The notes under the pieces: generated by a model
The model's database searches: none
What the model saw: the letters and a program-made list of their open reading frames with translations, nothing else
Told to the model about the DNA's origin: nothing
Shown: one piece after another, positions 26,279-35,554 of the stretch
Numbering within the stretch: position 1 is the stretch's first letter
How the letters are laid out: each line of letters begins with the position of its first letter
Translations under genes and position numbers: made by a program
NCBI GenBank assembly: GCA_050874385.1
Contig: JBNMKO010000003.1
Coordinates: 1-64,000, forward strand
Source of the DNA: CAG-882 sp050874385
Lineage (GTDB): Bacteria; Bacillota; Clostridia; Lachnospirales; Lachnospiraceae
Length of the DNA stretch: 64,000 nucleotides
Direction of reading: 5' to 3'

Positions 26279-29200
26279 GAATAGTGATATTAAAAAAGTA
26301 TTGGTTATCGGTTCAGGTCCTATTGTAATCGGACAGGCTGCTGAGTTTGACTATGCGGGAACACAGGCATGCCGTTCTCTCAAGGAGGAGGGCATTGAGG
26401 TAGTACTTGTAAATTCAAATCCTGCCACTATCATGACGGATAAGGATATCGCTGACGAGGTATATATTGAACCTCTCACAATCAAGTCTCTTGAGCAGAT
26501 TATTATAAAGGAGAAGCCGGACAGCATTCTTCCTACACTCGGCGGACAGGCGGGTCTCAACCTCGCAATGGAGATTGCGGAGACAGGTTTTCTTGAGGAG
26601 CACAATGTAAAGCTCATCGGTACAACTGCGCTCACAATCAAGAAGGCAGAGGACAGACTTGAGTTTAAGACGACAATGGAGAAGATTGGTGAGCCTTGTG
26701 CGCCGTCACTTGTCGTTGAGAATGTTGAGGACGGTATCGCATTCACCAACAAAATTGGATATCCTGTAGTTTTACGTCCTGCCTACACACTCGGCGGAAG
26801 CGGCGGCGGTATCGCCAACAACGAGGAGGAGCTGGTTGAAATTCTTTCCAACGGTCTTCGTCTTTCAAGAGTTGGTCAGGTTCTCGTCGAGAGATGTATC
26901 GCGGGCTGGAAGGAAATTGAGTACGAGGTTATGCGAGACAGTGCGGGCAACTGCATCACCGTATGTAACATGGAAAACTTAGACCCTGTCGGAGTTCACA
27001 CAGGAGACAGTATTGTTGTAGCACCTAGCCAGACACTTTCTGATAAAGAGTATCAGATGCTTCGTTCATCCGCACTCAACATTATCAATGAGCTTCAGAT
27101 TACAGGTGGATGTAATGTACAGTTTGCACTTCATCCTACGAGCTTTGAGTACTGTGTAATCGAGGTTAACCCAAGAGTGAGCCGTTCATCCGCGCTCGCT
27201 TCAAAGGCTACAGGTTATCCTATTGCAAAGGTTGCGGCAAAGATTGCGCTCGGCTACACACTTGACGAGATTAAAAATGCCATTACAGGAAAGACTTATG
27301 CAAGTTTTGAGCCTGCGCTTGATTACTGCGTAGTCAAAATTCCGAGACTTCCTTTTGATAAATTTATTCACGCCTCAAGAAAACTTACCACACAGATGAA
27401 GGCTACCGGTGAGGTAATGAGTATCTGCACGAATTTTGAGGGAGCGCTTATGAAGGCTATCCGTTCACTTGAGCAGCATGTGGACTGCCTTATAAATGAG
27501 GATTACTCGGTTTATTCGGATGAGGATATCGTCGAGATGCTTCACAGAGTAGATGACAGAAGAATTTATGTAATCGCCGAGGCAATCAGAAGAGGTGTAA
27601 GTTACGATATAATTCATGACATAACAAAGATTGATGTGTGGTTTATAAACAAGATTGCCATACTTGTTGAGATGGAAAATGCGTTAAAGACCGAACCTCT
27701 CACAAAGGAACTTCTCTTGGAGGCAAAGAGAATTGAGTTCCCTGACAATGTGATTGCAAGACTTACAGGAAAGACGACAAAGGATATCAAGGCACTTAGA
27801 AATGAGTACGGTATTAATGCCGCATTCAAGATGGTTGATACATGTGCGGCAGAGTTTGAGGCTACGACACCATATTATTATTCATGTTTTAAGAGTGAAA
27901 ATGAGGTTATAGAGACTCACCCTGAGAAGAAAGTTCTCGTGCTTGGCTCAGGCCCTATCAGAATTGGACAGGGTATCGAGTTCGATTACTGCTCGGTTCA
28001 CAGCACATGGGCATTTAAGCAGGAAGGTTATGAGACAATCATTGTAAACAATAACCCTGAGACGGTAAGTACAGACTTTGATATCGCTGACAAGCTCTAT
28101 TTTGAGCCGCTGACACCGGAGGATGTTGAAAATATCGTTGAGCTTGAGAAGCCGGACGGAGCTGTAGTGCAGTTCGGTGGCCAGACAGCAATCAAGCTCA
28201 CAAAGAGCCTTATGGAGATGGGCGTTCCTATTCTTGGAACAAGTGCTGAGGATGTTGACGCAGCCGAGGACAGAGAGCTTTTTGATGAGATACTTGAAAA
28301 GTGCGCTATTCCAAGACCAAAGGGACACACAGTATTCACGGTTGATGAGGCACTAAATGCAGCACATGACCTCGGATATCCTGTGCTTGTAAGACCTTCA
28401 TACGTTCTCGGCGGACAGGGAATGCAGATTGCGGTTTCCGATGAAGATGTAGTTGAGTTTATGAACATAATCAACAGACAGGTTCAGGAGCATCCTGTTC
28501 TTGTGGATAAATATATTGTCGGCAAGGAAATTGAGGTCGATGCAGTATGTGACGGCGAGGACATTTTAATTCCGGGTATCATGGAACATATCGAGAGAGC
28601 AGGTATCCATTCAGGAGACTCAATCTCAGTATATCCGGCACAGAGCCTTAACGACAAGGTTATCGCAACGCTTGAGGACTACACAGGCAAGCTTGCAAGA
28701 GCACTCCATGTAAAGGGACTTATAAACATTCAGTTTATCGTGAGCCATGATGATGTGTATGTAATCGAGGTAAATCCTCGTTCATCGAGAACAGTTCCTT
28801 ATATCAGCAAGGTTACGGGAATACCTATCGTTAAGCTTGCAACCCGTGTCATAACTGGACATACAATAAAGAGCATGGGCTACACACCGGGACTTCAGGC
28901 AAAGGCGGACTACATTGCGATAAAGATGCCTGTGTTCTCATTTGAGAAGATTATGGGAGCAGATATCAGCCTTGGACCTGAGATGAAGTCAACAGGTGAA
29001 TGCCTTGGTATTGCAAAGCAGTTCAACGAGGCCCTTTACAAGGCATTTCAGGGCGCAGGCGTGAACCTTCCAAAGCACAAGCAGATTATCATCACTGTGA
29101 AGGACGAGGACAAGCCGGACGTTGTAGATATAGCACAGCGTTTTGAGAAACTCGGCTATAAGATATATGCAACGCTCGGAACAGCCAGATACTTGAATGA

Positions 29201-29477
29201 GAGAGGCGTAAATGCAATCAAGGTCAACAAGCTTGAGCAGGAAGCACCTACACTTCTCGACCTCATTCTCGAGCACAAGATTGACCTCGTAATCGACAGC
29301 CCGTCGAACGGTATCGAGCACAGCGGAGACGGTTTCCAGATTCGCCGTCATGCAATCGAGACAGGTGTTAATGTTCTCACATCTCTCGACACAGCTCACG
29401 CGCTCATCACAAGCCTTGAAAATCAGGACCAGCAGGACATGAGCCCTATCGACATCGCGACAATCGGAACCAGATAG
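26271..29477 (+). CDS. carB: Carbamoyl-phosphate synthase large subunit
   Basis: CarB makes carbamoyl phosphate from bicarbonate, ammonia and two ATP. The 1068-residue protein shows two homologous ATP-grasp halves: the first opens with VLVIGSGPIVIGQAAEFDYAGTQA, the second at about residue 555 with VLVLGSGPIRIGQGIEFDYCSVH. Glycine loops (GGSGGGI in the first, GGQGMQI in the second) and metal-binding EVNPR sequences are both present. The C-terminal MGS-like allosteric domain (about 935-1068) keeps TLGTARYL and SPSNG. The gene starts within carA's stop region. It ends before a noncoding array. Confidence 0.98.
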   Translation: MPKNSDIKKVLVIGSGPIVIGQAAEFDYAGTQACRSLKEEGIEVVLVNSNPATIMTDKDIADEVYIEPLTIKSLEQIIIKEKPDSILPTLGGQAGLNLAMEIAETGFLEEHNVKLIGTTALTIKKAEDRLEFKTTMEKIGEPCAPSLVVENVEDGIAFTNKIGYPVVLRPAYTLGGSGGGIANNEEELVEILSNGLRLSRVGQVLVERCIAGWKEIEYEVMRDSAGNCITVCNMENLDPVGVHTGDSIVVAPSQTLSDKEYQMLRSSALNIINELQITGGCNVQFALHPTSFEYCVIEVNPRVSRSSALASKATGYPIAKVAAKIALGYTLDEIKNAITGKTYASFEPALDYCVVKIPRLPFDKFIHASRKLTTQMKATGEVMSICTNFEGALMKAIRSLEQHVDCLINEDYSVYSDEDIVEMLHRVDDRRIYVIAEAIRRGVSYDIIHDITKIDVWFINKIAILVEMENALKTEPLTKELLLEAKRIEFPDNVIARLTGKTTKDIKALRNEYGINAAFKMVDTCAAEFEATTPYYYSCFKSENEVIETHPEKKVLVLGSGPIRIGQGIEFDYCSVHSTWAFKQEGYETIIVNNNPETVSTDFDIADKLYFEPLTPEDVENIVELEKPDGAVVQFGGQTAIKLTKSLMEMGVPILGTSAEDVDAAEDRELFDEILEKCAIPRPKGHTVFTVDEALNAAHDLGYPVLVRPSYVLGGQGMQIAVSDEDVVEFMNIINRQVQEHPVLVDKYIVGKEIEVDAVCDGEDILIPGIMEHIERAGIHSGDSISVYPAQSLNDKVIATLEDYTGKLARALHVKGLINIQFIVSHDDVYVIEVNPRSSRTVPYISKVTGIPIVKLATRVITGHTIKSMGYTPGLQAKADYIAIKMPVFSFEKIMGADISLGPEMKSTGECLGIAKQFNEALYKAFQGAGVNLPKHKQIIITVKDEDKPDVVDIAQRFEKLGYKIYATLGTARYLNERGVNAIKVNKLEQEAPTLLDLILEHKIDLVIDSPSNGIEHSGDGFQIRRHAIETGVNVLTSLDTAHALITSLENQDQQDMSPIDIATIGTR

Positions 29478-29670
29478 GAAGCTCTTGAAGTTGATTGACA
29501 AGCTTGTAATGTGGAAAGTAGGCACATTGGAATAAAATTGTAATATAACAAAACTGACAAATCATGCTTGCTATATATTGTTGGCAATGGTTGTCAGAAT
29601 TGAAGTTTAGAAGGGCAATATCAATCAAGTTTTGGTTGGTGTTGTCCTTTTATGATATTATGAATGTGTT
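29478..29670. other. Gap after carB
   Basis: This first part of a 590-base gene-free stretch holds a weak pairing between GGCAATATCAATCA-like and GGTTGGTGTTGTCC sequences (about 29613-29650) that may terminate carB. The rest of the gap is the repeat array. Confidence 0.35.
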
Positions 29671-30045
29671 GTGGGTATACGAAGTGTGAAAAATAGAAAT
29701 ATACCCAAAGCATAGTGGAGGCTAATTTAGCTGTGGGTATACAAAGCAATAAATTAAGAAAAAAGCCCAAGTGTCAGTTTAGAGAAAATGCTTTGTGGGT
29801 ATATGAAGTGCAAAAAATAGAAATATACCCAAAGCATAGTGGAGGCTAATTTAGCGGTGGGTATACAAGGCAATAAATGAAGAAAAAAGCCCAAATGTAA
29901 ATGCAGAGAAATTGTGTTGTGGGTATATGAAGTGCAAAAAATAGAATTATACTCAAAGCATATGGAAAGTAATTGCCTTTTGGGTATGTAGTGTGTAAAA
30001 TATCAAATAATACCCATAGTTATAAAAGCTGCTTAAAAAAATGGT
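29671..30045. repeat. Array of three 124-bp tandem repeats built from GGGTATA/TATACCC dyads
   Basis: Units begin at 29671, 29795 and 29919, exactly 124 bases apart. The first two are very alike; the third is decayed. Each unit carries GTGGGTATA forward, TATACCCAAAGC reversed 29 bases on, a small palindrome GCTAATTTAGC, and TGTGGGTATAC forward. Around nine or ten such words alternate in orientation. No coding frame or spacer structure is seen. Confidence 0.85.
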
Positions 30046-30066
30046 ATATAGGAAAGAGGAAAAAGT

Positions 30067-31599
30067 ATGAATGATTTTGACAGCATAATATTTGATGTGG
30101 ATGGCACTTTGTGGGATGTGAGGGACGCGGTGGCGCTTGCATGGCGAGACGTTATCACGGAGCTTACTGACTGGGAGATAAATTTTGACGGCAAGAGCCT
30201 TGGCGCAATGTTCGGAAAGACGATGGATACAATTTTCTTTCATTTTTACCCGAACAGCACAAGGGAGGAGTATGAGAAAATAACGGGGACAATTTATAAG
30301 AGACAGAAAGAATATCTTATAAAATATGCACCTGAGCTGTATGAAGGTGTGGCAGACACACTTGCAAAATTGTCAAAAAAGTATAAGCTTTTTATTGTAA
30401 CAAACGCACAGCGCGGCTATATAGACACAATTTTTGCAGTGCATGATATTGAGAAATATTTTACTGACTGGATGTGCTTTGGGGACACAAATGCGCCAAA
30501 AGATGTCACGATAAAAAAAGTGATTGAGCGCAACAATCTAAAAAATGCGGTTTATGTGGGCGACACACAGGGGGATGCAAATTCCTGTGAGAAGGCTGGT
30601 ATTCCTATAGTGTACGCGGCATATGGTCTTGGAAATGTTGAGAAGCCGTGGAAGAGTATTGATAAGTTTGGTGGGCTTGAGGATATATTTCTTAAAGAGG
30701 ATGAACATCGCATAACACAGAAAAATACATCAGGGTATAGTGTGTCTGGAAACAGTAAGTTTGAGAAAAACATCAAAGATGTTAATACATCAAATGATAA
30801 TGTATCAAATAATAATATATCAGCAGTAAATATTAAAAATACAAATCTTTCAGAAGGAAATATCACATCATCAGTTGACTTAGAGAAAAATAATAGAAAA
30901 AATCAGATATTATGTAATGATTTAGAGACGGATAGCAATGCACAGAAAATCAACACCGTCATCTTCGACCTCGACGGAACACTTCTCTACACAATAGAGG
31001 ACTTAGCCGCGAGCACCAACTATGCTTTGGAAAAGAATGACATGCCGCCAAGAAGTCTTGAGGAGGTGACGGCATTTGTCGGCAATGGTGTTGCAAAGCT
31101 TATAGAGAGAGCTGTTGTGCCAGGGACGGACAAGGAGCTTTTTGAAAAGGTTTTTGCGGATTTCAAGGAACACTACGCGGTGCACAATCTTGACCACACA
31201 AGACCATATCCGGGAATTATTGATATGTTGTCCAAGCTTAAAGAGCAGGGCTATAGTGTTGCTGTGGTGTCAAATAAGCTTCAAAGCGCAACGAAAAGTC
31301 TCTGCGAAAATTTCTTTGGAGATTTGATTAATGTTGTCGTTGGAGACAATCCGAATATGGCAAAAAAGCCGGAGGCTGATATGGTAAATGAAGCTCTCTA
31401 CAGACTTGACAGAAGCCGTGCAAATGCAGTCTATGTCGGTGACTCGGAGGTCGACATTGAGACAGCAAAGAACGCGGGAATGAGCCTTATTATGGTTGAG
31501 TGGGGTTTTAGAAAACGCGCAGATATGGAGAGGCTTGGGGCAAAATGCTTTATTGACAGCGCAGATGGTATATTTGAGGTTTTGCATAAGTATAATTAA
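30067..31599 (+). CDS. Tandem fusion of two HAD-family phosphatases
   Basis: One frame of 510 residues holds two complete haloacid-dehalogenase-type hydrolases. The first (about 1-215) has FDVDGTLW (nucleophile Asp10, acid Asp12), TNA, Lys in KDVTIKKV and GDTQGDANSCEKAG. The second (about 297-508) has FDLDGTLL (about 300-305), VVSNK, KKPEADMVNEA and GDSEVDIETAKNAG, close to phosphoglycolate phosphatase. Between them is a low-complexity linker of about 80 residues rich in Asn, Ser and Lys with imperfect N-x-x-N repeats. All catalytic residues look intact in both halves. A paste of two neighbouring genes is likely. The substrates are unknown sugar- or nucleotide-phosphates. Confidence 0.85.
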   Translation: MNDFDSIIFDVDGTLWDVRDAVALAWRDVITELTDWEINFDGKSLGAMFGKTMDTIFFHFYPNSTREEYEKITGTIYKRQKEYLIKYAPELYEGVADTLAKLSKKYKLFIVTNAQRGYIDTIFAVHDIEKYFTDWMCFGDTNAPKDVTIKKVIERNNLKNAVYVGDTQGDANSCEKAGIPIVYAAYGLGNVEKPWKSIDKFGGLEDIFLKEDEHRITQKNTSGYSVSGNSKFEKNIKDVNTSNDNVSNNNISAVNIKNTNLSEGNITSSVDLEKNNRKNQILCNDLETDSNAQKINTVIFDLDGTLLYTIEDLAASTNYALEKNDMPPRSLEEVTAFVGNGVAKLIERAVVPGTDKELFEKVFADFKEHYAVHNLDHTRPYPGIIDMLSKLKEQGYSVAVVSNKLQSATKSLCENFFGDLINVVVGDNPNMAKKPEADMVNEALYRLDRSRANAVYVGDSEVDIETAKNAGMSLIMVEWGFRKRADMERLGAKCFIDSADGIFEVLHKYN

Positions 31600-31636
31600 G
31601 GCAATAAAAAGGATTTTGAATTGAAATTGGATAAAA

Positions 31637-32038
31637 TCATTTAATTCGTTCCGGCACTAGATTGCTATAATATTCAATTTTACCGGATAGAACATTGTCA
31701 TAGAAGTTCTGTTTCTGGTCTATGTATGCAACTGCCTCCTGTAGTTGCGTAATAGACTTGAGCAGGGCTTCTTTTTTGTCTGCAAGAATGACTTTGCGCT
31801 TTGGAATAGAATTTTCGCCTTCTAAGCAGAGTGCGAGATATTCTTTCATTTCAGCAATACTCATTCCACAGTTTTTCAGACAGTTAAGGCTTTGAATCCA
31901 CTTGATGTCGTGTTCACTAAATACTCGATAATTTTGACTGTTACGTTTTACATTGGGAACAAGACCTTCGTTGCAATAGAATTTCAGATTTTCGTAGGAC
32001 ATGTTAGTTAGTTTGCAAGCTTCTTTCATTGAATACAC
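31637..32038 (-). CDS. MerR-family regulator, likely for the divergent aldo-keto reductases
   Basis: The 133-residue protein has an N-terminal MerR helix-turn-helix with wing (YSMKEACKLTNMSYENLKFYCNEGLVPN, then YRVFSEHDIKWIQSLNCLKNCGMSI) and a coiled-coil dimer helix (about 80-118) with a short effector tail. It belongs to the group that senses electrophiles or sugars beside oxidoreductases. It is divergent from the aldo-keto reductase gene 125 bases away, and a stretched MerR promoter lies between them. Confidence 0.85.
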   Translation of the reverse strand: MYSMKEACKLTNMSYENLKFYCNEGLVPNVKRNSQNYRVFSEHDIKWIQSLNCLKNCGMSIAEMKEYLALCLEGENSIPKRKVILADKKEALLKSITQLQEAVAYIDQKQNFYDNVLSGKIEYYSNLVPERIK

Positions 32039-32088
32039 AATACCACCTCTTGAAGTAAAAATTAACTATTATATTTTAGAAAAAACTC

Positions 32089-32119
32089 TTGACCGGTAGT
32101 AACTACCGACTGCTAGAAT
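32089..32119 (+). promoter_or_regulatory. MerR-type promoter with a 19-base spacer and perfect dyad
   Basis: TTGACC and TAGAAT are separated by 19 bases, as is typical for promoters that MerR proteins activate by untwisting DNA. The spacer holds CGGTAGT-A-ACTACCG, a perfect 7-base palindrome around one base, the likely operator. Confidence 0.85.
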
Positions 32120-32162
32120 TGTAACATAAAATGAAAACAGAATCAATAAGGAGGATTTTATC

Positions 32163-33050
32163 ATGGAATATATTACATTGAGCAATGGAATAAAAATGCC
32201 ACAGCTTGGTTATGGCGTGTATCAGGTTACAAAGGACGAGTGTGAGCGGTGTGTGCTGGACGCATTAGAAGTAGGATATCGAAGCATAGACACAGCGCAG
32301 AGCTATTTTAATGAAGAGGAAGTTGGCAAGGCGATTGAAAAATCAGGAATTGACCGGAAAGAGATATTCCTTACATCAAAAGTATGGATTGAACATTTTG
32401 GATATGAGGAATGTAAGAAGTCTGTATTGGAATCTATGGAAAAGTTGCGCACAGATTATCTTGACCTCATGTTATTACATCAGCCGTTTGGCGATACATA
32501 TGGAGCATGGAGGGCATTAGAAGAACTTTATGATAATGGAAAACTGCGTGCGATTGGTATTTCCAATCATTATGTGGATAGAATGGTTGAGTTTGCAAAT
32601 TTTACAAGAATAAAGCCAATGGTGAACCAGATGGAAGTACATCCGTTTAATCAGCAGGTACAATTAAAAGAATGGGCGGATAAATATGATATAAGGTTAG
32701 AAGCTTGGGCACCATTTGGAGAAGGAAGAAATGGACTTTTTGAAAATGGAGTATTACAAAAAATTAGTCAAAAATACGGAAAAACAACAGCACAGGTAAT
32801 GCTTAGATGGCATATTCAAAGAGGAGTGATTGTAATTCCAAAGTCTGTACATAAAGAGCGAATGATTGAGAACTTTAATGTATTTGACTTTGAACTGGAT
32901 GATGAGGATATGAAGCAGATTGCGCAGATGGATACTGCCACAAGTGCATTTTTCTCGCATCAGGATCCAGCGATGGTAGAATGGTTTGTGAAGATGGTGG
33001 AGGAACGTAAATCACAGCGTGACAGCAGCAAGGAAAAAAAGAATTGGTAA
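32163..33050 (+). CDS. Aldo/keto reductase 1
   Basis: The NADPH-dependent TIM-barrel reductase of 295 residues keeps the full catalytic tetrad: Asp43 and Tyr48 in SIDTAQSYFN, Lys73 in LTSKVW and His106 in MLLHQPF. The end of the barrel has IPKSVHKERMIEN for cofactor binding. It belongs to the AKR5-like 2,5-diketo-gluconate/methylglyoxal group, which reduces reactive aldehydes. An aaggagg site precedes ATG 32163. It is driven by the MerR promoter and stands before a paralogue. Confidence 0.92.
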   Translation: MEYITLSNGIKMPQLGYGVYQVTKDECERCVLDALEVGYRSIDTAQSYFNEEEVGKAIEKSGIDRKEIFLTSKVWIEHFGYEECKKSVLESMEKLRTDYLDLMLLHQPFGDTYGAWRALEELYDNGKLRAIGISNHYVDRMVEFANFTRIKPMVNQMEVHPFNQQVQLKEWADKYDIRLEAWAPFGEGRNGLFENGVLQKISQKYGKTTAQVMLRWHIQRGVIVIPKSVHKERMIENFNVFDFELDDEDMKQIAQMDTATSAFFSHQDPAMVEWFVKMVEERKSQRDSSKEKKNW

Positions 33051-33162
33051 GGTAAAAACTGTGACTTTTTTGGACATGTTTAACTGTTTCTTTTCAAAAG
33101 GTAAACCATATAGAGGAGACTTTTCAAGCATTTATTAATATGGCTGAAAGGACGAGTTGAGT

Positions 33163-34011
33163 ATGGAATATGTAAAATTGAATAATGGAATAGAAATGCC
33201 GATGGTTGGTTTTGGAGTATTTGAAATTTCTGCAAAACAGACAGCACAGTGTGTGTTTGATGCAATAGAGTGTGGTTATCGTCTTATTGATACCGCGCAG
33301 GCTTATTATAATGAAGCAGAGGTTGGTGAAGGAATTCAGAATGCAATAAAAAATCTTGGTGTAAAAAGAGAAGATATTTTTTTGACAACAAAAGTATGGG
33401 TAACAGAATTTGGATATGAAAAAACAAAAGCATCCGTAGAAGAATCAATGAGAAAATTGAAAACAGATTATATTGACCTTGTATTAATTCATCAATGTTT
33501 GTCAGATTATTATGGAGCATATCATGCCTTGGAGGATTTGTATGAAGAAGGTAAAATCAAGGCAATAGGTATTTCTAATTTCAGTGCCGAGAGAATGGCA
33601 GACATTGCAACATTTAATCGAATTGTACCAGCGGTTAATCAAGTTGAAACGCATATGTTTTGGCAACAGTACGAACTTCATGAATGGATGAATAAATATA
33701 ATATTCAGCATGAAGCATGGGGACCACTTGCACAGCATCGCCTAAAAGAAGTAATTGAAAATCCTGTGGTAAAAGGAATTGCCTCTAAATATGGAAAAAC
33801 ACCTGCGCAGATTGCACTTCGCCATCATGTGCAAAGGGGGATTGTTGTAATTCCTAAGAGTATACATAAAGAGCGTATGAAGCAAAATCTGGATATTTTT
33901 GATTTCAAGTTGTCGAATGAGGATATGGAGCAACTTAAGAAACTTGATGAAAATAAATCTATGTGGGCAGAATACGACGACCCGATGATTGTACAGTATG
34001 CTATGGAATAA
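33163..34011 (+). CDS. Aldo/keto reductase 2 (paralogue)
   Basis: The protein of 282 residues is a paralogue of the preceding gene product with the tetrad Asp43, Tyr48 (DTAQAYYN), Lys77 (TTKVW) and His110 (LIHQ). The substrate loop differs (HQCLSDYYGAY in place of HQPFGDTYGAW) so the two probably prefer different aldehydes. Start: ATG 33163 follows aaggac; the TTG at 33157 is not used. A gap of 112 bases separates the pair; the same MerR promoter may serve both. It ends in a strong terminator. The region is more AT-rich than its neighbours. Confidence 0.9.
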   Translation: MEYVKLNNGIEMPMVGFGVFEISAKQTAQCVFDAIECGYRLIDTAQAYYNEAEVGEGIQNAIKNLGVKREDIFLTTKVWVTEFGYEKTKASVEESMRKLKTDYIDLVLIHQCLSDYYGAYHALEDLYEEGKIKAIGISNFSAERMADIATFNRIVPAVNQVETHMFWQQYELHEWMNKYNIQHEAWGPLAQHRLKEVIENPVVKGIASKYGKTPAQIALRHHVQRGIVVIPKSIHKERMKQNLDIFDFKLSNEDMEQLKKLDENKSMWAEYDDPMIVQYAME

Positions 34012-34069
34012 TGGGAAGATATTCTGATTGTTTGTTGAGGTAAAATTTTATATAGTGAAATAATATGTA

Positions 34070-34128
34070 TTTCCCTTATTTTATTATTGTGACGAAATCG
34101 CAAGGAAAATAAGGGGAATTTTTTTTGC
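34070..34128 (+). terminator. Intrinsic terminator after the aldo-keto reductases
   Basis: TTCCCTTATTTT pairs with AAAATAAGGGGAA over a 24-base loop and is followed by eight T residues. Confidence 0.8.
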
Positions 34129-34189
34129 GTTTATTTAAAATATGACATACTGTTGTCGTGTTTTCCATGGTAATATTATCTATGCAAAA

Positions 34190-34215
34190 AAGTAGATTGT
34201 AAATATCCGATTGAC
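34190..34215 (+). repeat. 26-bp intergenic repeat, copy C
   Basis: Core GATTGTAAATATCCG and end TTGAC as in the other copies; 30 bases ahead of the WYL regulator gene. Confidence 0.65.
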
Positions 34216-34244
34216 AACAGCGTTTATTATATTAGGAGTATTTT

Positions 34245-35159
34245 ATGAAGATTGACAGGCAGTTGGGAATTTTATCAATATTATTACAGAAAGAAAGTGT
34301 TACAGCTTCATTTTTGGCGCAAATGTTTGAGGTGTCCATACGAACCATAAACAGGGATGTTGAGGATTTATGCAAGGCGGGTATACCGATTGTGACAAGA
34401 CAGGGTGTGGGCGGTGGGATTTCGATTATGGACGGTTACAAAATTGACAGGACAATGTTGACACATGCTGAAATGCAGGATATTCTTGCGGGTTTGCGAA
34501 GTCTTGACAGTGTAAACGGCACTAATAGATATGGGCAGTTGATGGAAAAATTGTCGATAGGTTCTTCTGATTTTCTGGTGGGAAATCAGGCGGTATTGAT
34601 TGATTTATCCTCGTGGTATAAGGACTCGCTTGCGCCAAAAATTGAGCTGATAAGAAGTGCTATAGAACAGCATAAGGAACTGAAGTTTCTATATTATGCT
34701 CCAAAAGGTGAGTCAGGTCGCACGATTGAGCCGTATTATCTGATATTTCGATGGTCGAGTTGGTATGTGTGGGGTTGGTGCAAAGACAGGGAAGATTTTC
34801 GGCTTTTCAAATTAAATCGCATGGATAATGTTCATTTATCCGAGAAGATTTTTTCGGAGAGAGAAGCACCTTTGCCAGATTTGGGAGATGAAAAAATATT
34901 CCCCGGAGGTATCAAGGTAAAAGCTCTGTTTGAGGCGGACTGTAAATGGAGACTGGTGGAGGAGTTTGGGGCGGGTTGTTTTAAGGAACGAAAAGATGGA
35001 AAACTTCTGTTTCAGGCTGACTATACTGATAAGGAAAATCTGCTCACATGGCTTTTGACCTTTCGGGATAAGGCAGAGTTGCTTGAGCCAAAGGAATTGA
35101 GAGAGGAATTGTGGCAGAGTATTTTGCAAATGAAAAATAAGTATGATGATGACAAATGA
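34245..35159 (+). CDS. WYL-domain transcriptional regulator (YafY type)
   Basis: The 304-residue regulator has an N-terminal DeoR-type helix-turn-helix (QLGILSILLQKESVTASFLAQMFEVSIRTINRDVEDLCKAGIPI, about 4-50) and a C-terminal WYL domain (about 140-215; SGRTIEPYYLIFRWSSWYVWGWCKDR) with a WCX extension. WYL domains sense nucleotide or nucleic-acid ligands. The gene leads a tight operon with a YjbR-type protein and a GyrI-like protein. A taggag site precedes ATG 34245. Confidence 0.9.
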   Translation: MKIDRQLGILSILLQKESVTASFLAQMFEVSIRTINRDVEDLCKAGIPIVTRQGVGGGISIMDGYKIDRTMLTHAEMQDILAGLRSLDSVNGTNRYGQLMEKLSIGSSDFLVGNQAVLIDLSSWYKDSLAPKIELIRSAIEQHKELKFLYYAPKGESGRTIEPYYLIFRWSSWYVWGWCKDREDFRLFKLNRMDNVHLSEKIFSEREAPLPDLGDEKIFPGGIKVKALFEADCKWRLVEEFGAGCFKERKDGKLLFQADYTDKENLLTWLLTFRDKAELLEPKELREELWQSILQMKNKYDDDK

Positions 35160-35170
35160 GGAGGAAATAT

Positions 35171-35554
35171 GTGGTGAGGTATACTTGGATAGATGATTTT
35201 CTTATGGAAAAAGCAGGAGTTACAAAACTTCCGCCGCAGTGGAATTGGATTCGCTATGCAGTGGGTGGAAAGATGTTTGCCGCGGTGTGTCTTGGACATG
35301 ACAATAAGCCTGTCTATATAACCTTGAAATTGGAACCGGAAGAGGGAAGTTTTTTGCGCGGACAGTACGAGGACATTATTCCGGGATACTACATGAATAA
35401 ACAACATTGGAATTCTATAAATCCGGATGGCAAGGTCGAAGATGATTTGTTAAAAGATTTGTTGGACAAATCATATAACTTGGTGCTTGGAGGTTTCAGC
35501 AAGAAAAGACAAAAAGAAATTTTGGAAAGTGAAGGTGAGAAAAATGGCATTTGA
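35171..35554 (+). CDS. MmcQ/YjbR-family protein
   Basis: The protein has about 127 residues of the YjbR fold, which resembles CyaY-like DNA-binding proteins. Matching parts are WIDDFLMEKAGVTKLPPQWNWIRYAVGGKMFAAV, ITLKLEPEEGSFLRGQY, PGYYMNKQHWNSI and DDLLKDLLDKSYNLV. GTG 35171 is preferred as start because an AGGAGG lies 6 bases upstream; ATG 35156 would overlap the WYL stop. The function of the family is unsettled (quorum or DNA-binding proposals). It is linked to the WYL regulator before it and overlaps the GyrI-like gene after it by 11 bases. Confidence 0.85.
   Translation: MVRYTWIDDFLMEKAGVTKLPPQWNWIRYAVGGKMFAAVCLGHDNKPVYITLKLEPEEGSFLRGQYEDIIPGYYMNKQHWNSINPDGKVEDDLLKDLLDKSYNLVLGGFSKKRQKEILESEGEKNGI

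Noticed and set aside
26351..26752. 133-codon minus-strand frame inside carB
   Set aside because: It is the mirror frame of a strongly conserved coding region and has no start context or family pattern.
29671..30045. Possible CRISPR array
   Set aside because: Units are 124 bases long, contiguous and without unique spacers, and no cas gene is in the window.
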